A DNA stretch of 64,000 bases from Selenomonas sp. ND2010 (GTDB lineage: Bacteria; Bacillota; Negativicutes; Selenomonadales; Selenomonadaceae), in the NCBI RefSeq assembly GCF_000702005.1, contig NZ_KL370847.1, positions 93,215-157,214 of the forward strand. The letters run 5' to 3'. The translations under genes and the position numbers were made by a program. Positions 61,319 to 64,000 of this stretch are shown here, in pieces (position 1 is the first letter of the stretch; each line of letters opens with the position of its first letter). A model generated the notes under the pieces. It was not told the DNA's origin. It saw only the letters and a list, made by a program, of their open reading frames with translations, and made no database searches.

Positions 61319-62195
61319 GAATGGGGAATACTACATCCAGGAGGTTGCCCGCTCGTTGAAGCGCAACAACTGGATGTCCTTTGCCTCCATTGGTACCGTG
61401 GCGGTGTCCTTGTTTGTACTCGGCGTTTTCCTGACTTTGGTGCTCAATATGAATCGGCTGGCGGCAACCTTGGAGTCTGAAGTACAGATCAGCGTTTATC
61501 TGGAGGATAAGGTCATGCCGACGCAGCGTGAGGAAATCAAGCAGGACATCGAGAAGATGCAAGGCATTGAATCGGTGAAATACGTGAGCCGGGAAGAGGC
61601 TAAGGAGCGCTTGTCTGAGCGCCTGGGTGACCAGAAATATCTGCTGGAGGCGTTGGGGGATAAAAATCCACTTCCAAACGCCTTTGAGCTTACGGTATCC
61701 CATCCTGATATGGTTGAGACTGCGGCCAAGGTCATCGAAAAGATGGACGGAGTAGAGTCCGCTAAGTACGGGCAGGATGTGGTTCAGCACCTCTTTGATA
61801 TCACGCGGCTTATCCGCTTGTTTGGCTTGGCACTGATGGTTCTCTTAGCTGGAGCGACGCTTTTTATCATTTCCAATACGATCCGGCTAACGGTATTTGC
61901 CCGCCGGAAGGAAATTGCCATCATGAAATACGTGGGGGCAACGGACTGGTTCATTCGCTGGCCCTTCGTGCTGGAAGGAGTAGTTCTGGGCTTTGTGGGC
62001 GGTGTCATTGCTGCAGTAGCCCTGCGCAGCTTCTATGCAGCTATGGCGGCGAAAATCTACAGTACCCTGGCCTTTTTCCCGTTGATGCCCCAGTATCCCT
62101 TTATGACTTACGTCACCGTGGTCATCGTATTATCCGGTATGATAATCGGTGCCCTGGGATCGGCAATCTCGTTGAAGCGGTTCCTGAAGGCGTAA
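61308..62195 (+). CDS. ftsX: Cell division protein FtsX
   Basis: From ATG 61308, eight bases after GAGGAGG, the protein has 295 residues; ATG 61302 lies only two bases from the SD. It opens with NGEYYIQEVARSLKRNNWMS and has one membrane segment (ASIGTVAVSLFVLGVFLTLV), an outer domain of about 110 residues with VQISVYLEDKVMPTQREEIK, and three further segments after residue 165, the FtsX/MacB fold. The outer domain should bind the coiled-coil peptidase encoded next. Gene order and overlap with ftsE make this assignment secure. Confidence 0.95.
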   Translation: MKLRNGEYYIQEVARSLKRNNWMSFASIGTVAVSLFVLGVFLTLVLNMNRLAATLESEVQISVYLEDKVMPTQREEIKQDIEKMQGIESVKYVSREEAKERLSERLGDQKYLLEALGDKNPLPNAFELTVSHPDMVETAAKVIEKMDGVESAKYGQDVVQHLFDITRLIRLFGLALMVLLAGATLFIISNTIRLTVFARRKEIAIMKYVGATDWFIRWPFVLEGVVLGFVGGVIAAVALRSFYAAMAAKIYSTLAFFPLMPQYPFMTYVTVVIVLSGMIIGALGSAISLKRFLKA

Positions 62196-62211
62196 GGTCG
62201 GGAGGAACAAA

Positions 62212-63339
62212 ATGATGAAGAAGAATACAAGGCAGCGCCTGCTGGCGGCAATTCTGGCGGCAGGTGTTTTGGCTTCGGTGCCTGCGCATACGGTATTGGC
62301 GTCGCTGGAGGATGACAAGGCCGATTACGAGCGCAAGGCTGAACAGAAAAAGGCTGCTAGTGAGGCATTATCTCAAAAGCTGGAATCCCTGTCGGAGGAA
62401 AAGCGCCTGCTGGATGAAGAAGCCGAAACGGCGATAAATGAACACAAAAAGTGCAAAGAAGCCTTTGACGAGACAACGAGCCGTATGGCCGATAATGAAG
62501 CGCGGTTAAAGGAAGTAAAGGCAGATTATGAGGTAAAAAGTGCCCGTCTGTCCAAACGCGTTCGCGATATCTATATCAATGGCCAGATTTCGTATCTGGA
62601 TGTCCTGTTTGGGGCCAAGGATTTTTCGGACTTCATGACCCGCATGGATTTGCTGAAGAAAATCATTCGGCAGGATTATGACCTGGTACACGGCGTTCTC
62701 GATGAAAAACAGGATATCGAGACCACCCAGGCAAGCTTGGAAAAGGATAAAAAAATCCGGGAGGAACAGGAGTTAAAGGCTCGGCAGGCGAAACAAGTTA
62801 TGGAGGAAAAGGTGCGCCGCCGTCAGGAACTCATCGATAAGATGAAGTCGGATAAGGCGACGGTTGACCGTGAGTACGATGAACTCATGGCGGCCTCCAA
62901 GCAGATTGCCCTGATGCTCCAGCGCAGCAGCATGTCCAATATGCCTGTGTCGGGGGATGGTTCGATGATTTGGCCGGTAGGGGGAACTGTGACCTCGGAG
63001 TTTGGCTGGCGTACCCATCCGATTTCCGGTACGCGTAAATACCACAGCGGAATCGATATCGGTGCTGATTATGGCACTCCCATTGCGGCGGCCCAGTCCG
63101 GCACCGTGGAATATGCGGGCTGGATTTCCGGCTATGGCAATACGGTCATCATCAATCACGGCGGCGGTATTACCACCCTTTACGGCCACAATCAGTCCTT
63201 GGCTGTATCCGCTGGCCAGCAGGTCAGCCAGGGCGAGACTATCGCCTACTGTGGTTCAACGGGGAATAGCACGGGGCCCCATTGTCATTTTGAGGTTCGA
63301 AGCGGCGGTGAACCGGTGAGCCCTTATAATTACTTGTAA
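62212..63339 (+). CDS. EnvC-like murein hydrolase activator, M23 peptidase family
   Basis: The 375-residue protein has a signal peptide (residues 1-30, ending HTVLA-S), a long coiled coil (about 33-235), and a C-terminal LytM/M23 domain. The domain has SEFGWRTHPISGTRKYHSG with H278 and D282, and GNSTGPHCHFEVRSGG with H357 and H359, so the zinc ligands are present and it may be an active peptidase rather than only an activator. It is encoded right after ftsEX, and the coiled coil would bind FtsX outside the membrane. It should open the wall during division or growth. Confidence 0.92.
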   Translation: MMKKNTRQRLLAAILAAGVLASVPAHTVLASLEDDKADYERKAEQKKAASEALSQKLESLSEEKRLLDEEAETAINEHKKCKEAFDETTSRMADNEARLKEVKADYEVKSARLSKRVRDIYINGQISYLDVLFGAKDFSDFMTRMDLLKKIIRQDYDLVHGVLDEKQDIETTQASLEKDKKIREEQELKARQAKQVMEEKVRRRQELIDKMKSDKATVDREYDELMAASKQIALMLQRSSMSNMPVSGDGSMIWPVGGTVTSEFGWRTHPISGTRKYHSGIDIGADYGTPIAAAQSGTVEYAGWISGYGNTVIINHGGGITTLYGHNQSLAVSAGQQVSQGETIAYCGSTGNSTGPHCHFEVRSGGEPVSPYNYL

Positions 63340-63373
63340 CGATTGACCGGTCATTAGATAGAAGGTGCATAGT

Positions 63374-64000
63374 TTGAAGAAAAAGAAAATCGTCTTGGGA
63401 ATCTTGGCGACTGCGGTCATTTCCAGCATGCTGACGCTGATGGGACTCGCGGCTTTATTGGGCCTTGATGGACAGCGTACTTTAGATATGGTTCGTTTCC
63501 TGGGCGTCAAGCGTATGATAGAACTCCGGTATGTAAATGAAGTGGATTCGCAGTCACTGATGGATGGCGCCATTGATGGCATGGTCAAATCATTGGGAGA
63601 CCCGCATTCCATCTATATGAAGGCGGATATGTACAAATCCCTTAAGGAACATACAGCAGGTGCCTTCGGCGGCATCGGCGTGACCATGGGATTCAAGGAT
63701 AATAAAGTCACGATTGTCTCGGTTCTCGAGGGGACGCCGGGAGAGGCGGCAGGACTCAAGGCCAACGACGAGATTGTAGCGGTGGATGATGTGCCCGTCA
63801 GCGAATATCAGCCGGAGGAAGTTTCCATGCATATTCGCGGTGAAGTCGGTACGGAAGTCAAGCTGACAATCCATCGGGCGGGCAGTGAAAACGAGGACTA
63901 CACCATTAAGCGTGACACTATCACCATCCGTTCGGCGAAAGGTAAGATGCTGGAAGGGACGGAGATGGGCTATATTCGCATCGCCTCCTTCGGCGAGAAT
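63374..64000 (+). CDS. S41 family C-terminal processing protease, 3' end cut by window edge
   Basis: TTG 63374 (SD AGAAGG at 63359 onward) opens a frame that stays open for 209 codons to the window end. It begins with KKKKIVLGILATAVISSM as a signal anchor. The segment SLMDGAIDGMVKSLGDPHSI is the typical lead of CtpA-type proteases, then a PDZ domain follows (GGIGVTMGFKDNKVTIVSV, GEAAGLKANDEIVAVDD). The catalytic Ser-Lys part lies beyond the edge; GYIRIASFGEN is its first strand. CtpA proteases trim or degrade envelope proteins, and this gene commonly follows ftsEX and an M23 gene in Firmicutes. Confidence 0.9.
   Translation, partial: MKKKKIVLGILATAVISSMLTLMGLAALLGLDGQRTLDMVRFLGVKRMIELRYVNEVDSQSLMDGAIDGMVKSLGDPHSIYMKADMYKSLKEHTAGAFGGIGVTMGFKDNKVTIVSVLEGTPGEAAGLKANDEIVAVDDVPVSEYQPEEVSMHIRGEVGTEVKLTIHRAGSENEDYTIKRDTITIRSAKGKMLEGTEMGYIRIASFGEN

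Noticed and set aside
1-64000. CRISPR arrays, tRNA or rRNA genes
   Set aside because: I saw no regularly spaced repeats, no tRNA-like TTCGA-type arms next to CCA ends and no rRNA sequence while reading both strands; very divergent ones could be missed.

Overview
The window looks like the chromosome of a Negativicutes bacterium (diderm Firmicute), most likely a Selenomonas-type genus. The housekeeping end has Firmicute order (hpf-secA-prfB, then ftsEX, an M23 peptidase and a CtpA-type protease). Start codons are often TTG or GTG behind strong Shine-Dalgarno (SD) sites. A CsaB-type wall-polymer pyruvyl transferase sits beside LPS-style GT9 heptosyltransferase families, as expected of a diderm with an SLH-anchored outer membrane. 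The genus is inferred from gene content, not from a search.

Bases 1-48,700 are one very long glycan/glycoprotein locus, nearly all on the + strand. (a) 1-10.8 kb: a GC-richer block with DUF5672, GT8, GT2, an autotransporter-type O-heptosyltransferase, an FkbM methyltransferase, a glycerophosphotransferase/beta-propeller fusion, a cytidylyltransferase/Gfo-Idh-MocA fusion and a GDPD phosphodiesterase. (b) 10.8-14 kb: a junction with a probable Fst/par-like type I toxin-antitoxin module, a broken ATPase gene, a sugar epimerase, an IS3 transposase remnant and an Rpn-type nuclease. (c) 14-32.6 kb: a mostly very AT-rich island in which almost every enzyme (GT32, radical SAM, GT9, TylF and FkbM methyltransferases, WbsX-like, GT4, DUF1919, four GT2, a CDP-glycerol-type phosphotransferase) is fused to the same kind of small Rossmann-like domain. 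(d) 32.6-48.7 kb: a four-part cytidylyltransferase protein, two AbiE type IV toxin-antitoxin pairs bracketing two sugar isomerase-like genes, two OGT-like GT41 enzymes, UDP-galactopyranose mutase, GT9, methyltransferases and a GT2-like enzyme.

Bases 48.7-64 kb are core genes: a zinc-ribbon protein, a polar amino-acid ABC transporter, a cold-shock protein, hpf, secA, prfB, an LmeA-like protein, a DUF5693 membrane protein, csaB, ftsE, ftsX, an EnvC-like M23 peptidase and the start of a CtpA-like protease. Most units here end in clear hairpin-plus-T terminators and several start at near-consensus promoters.

Read together, the first 48 kb could build a glycan containing CDP-activated alditol phosphates, galactofuranose, heptose and methylated sugars. 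In many Firmicutes the late flagellar genes lie just upstream of hpf-secA-prfB, so a flagellin or surface-protein glycosylation island is a reasonable guess; no flagellin gene is in view. The least described features are the recurring Rossmann domain, the cytidylyltransferase-oxidoreductase fusion and the Fst-like toxin module.
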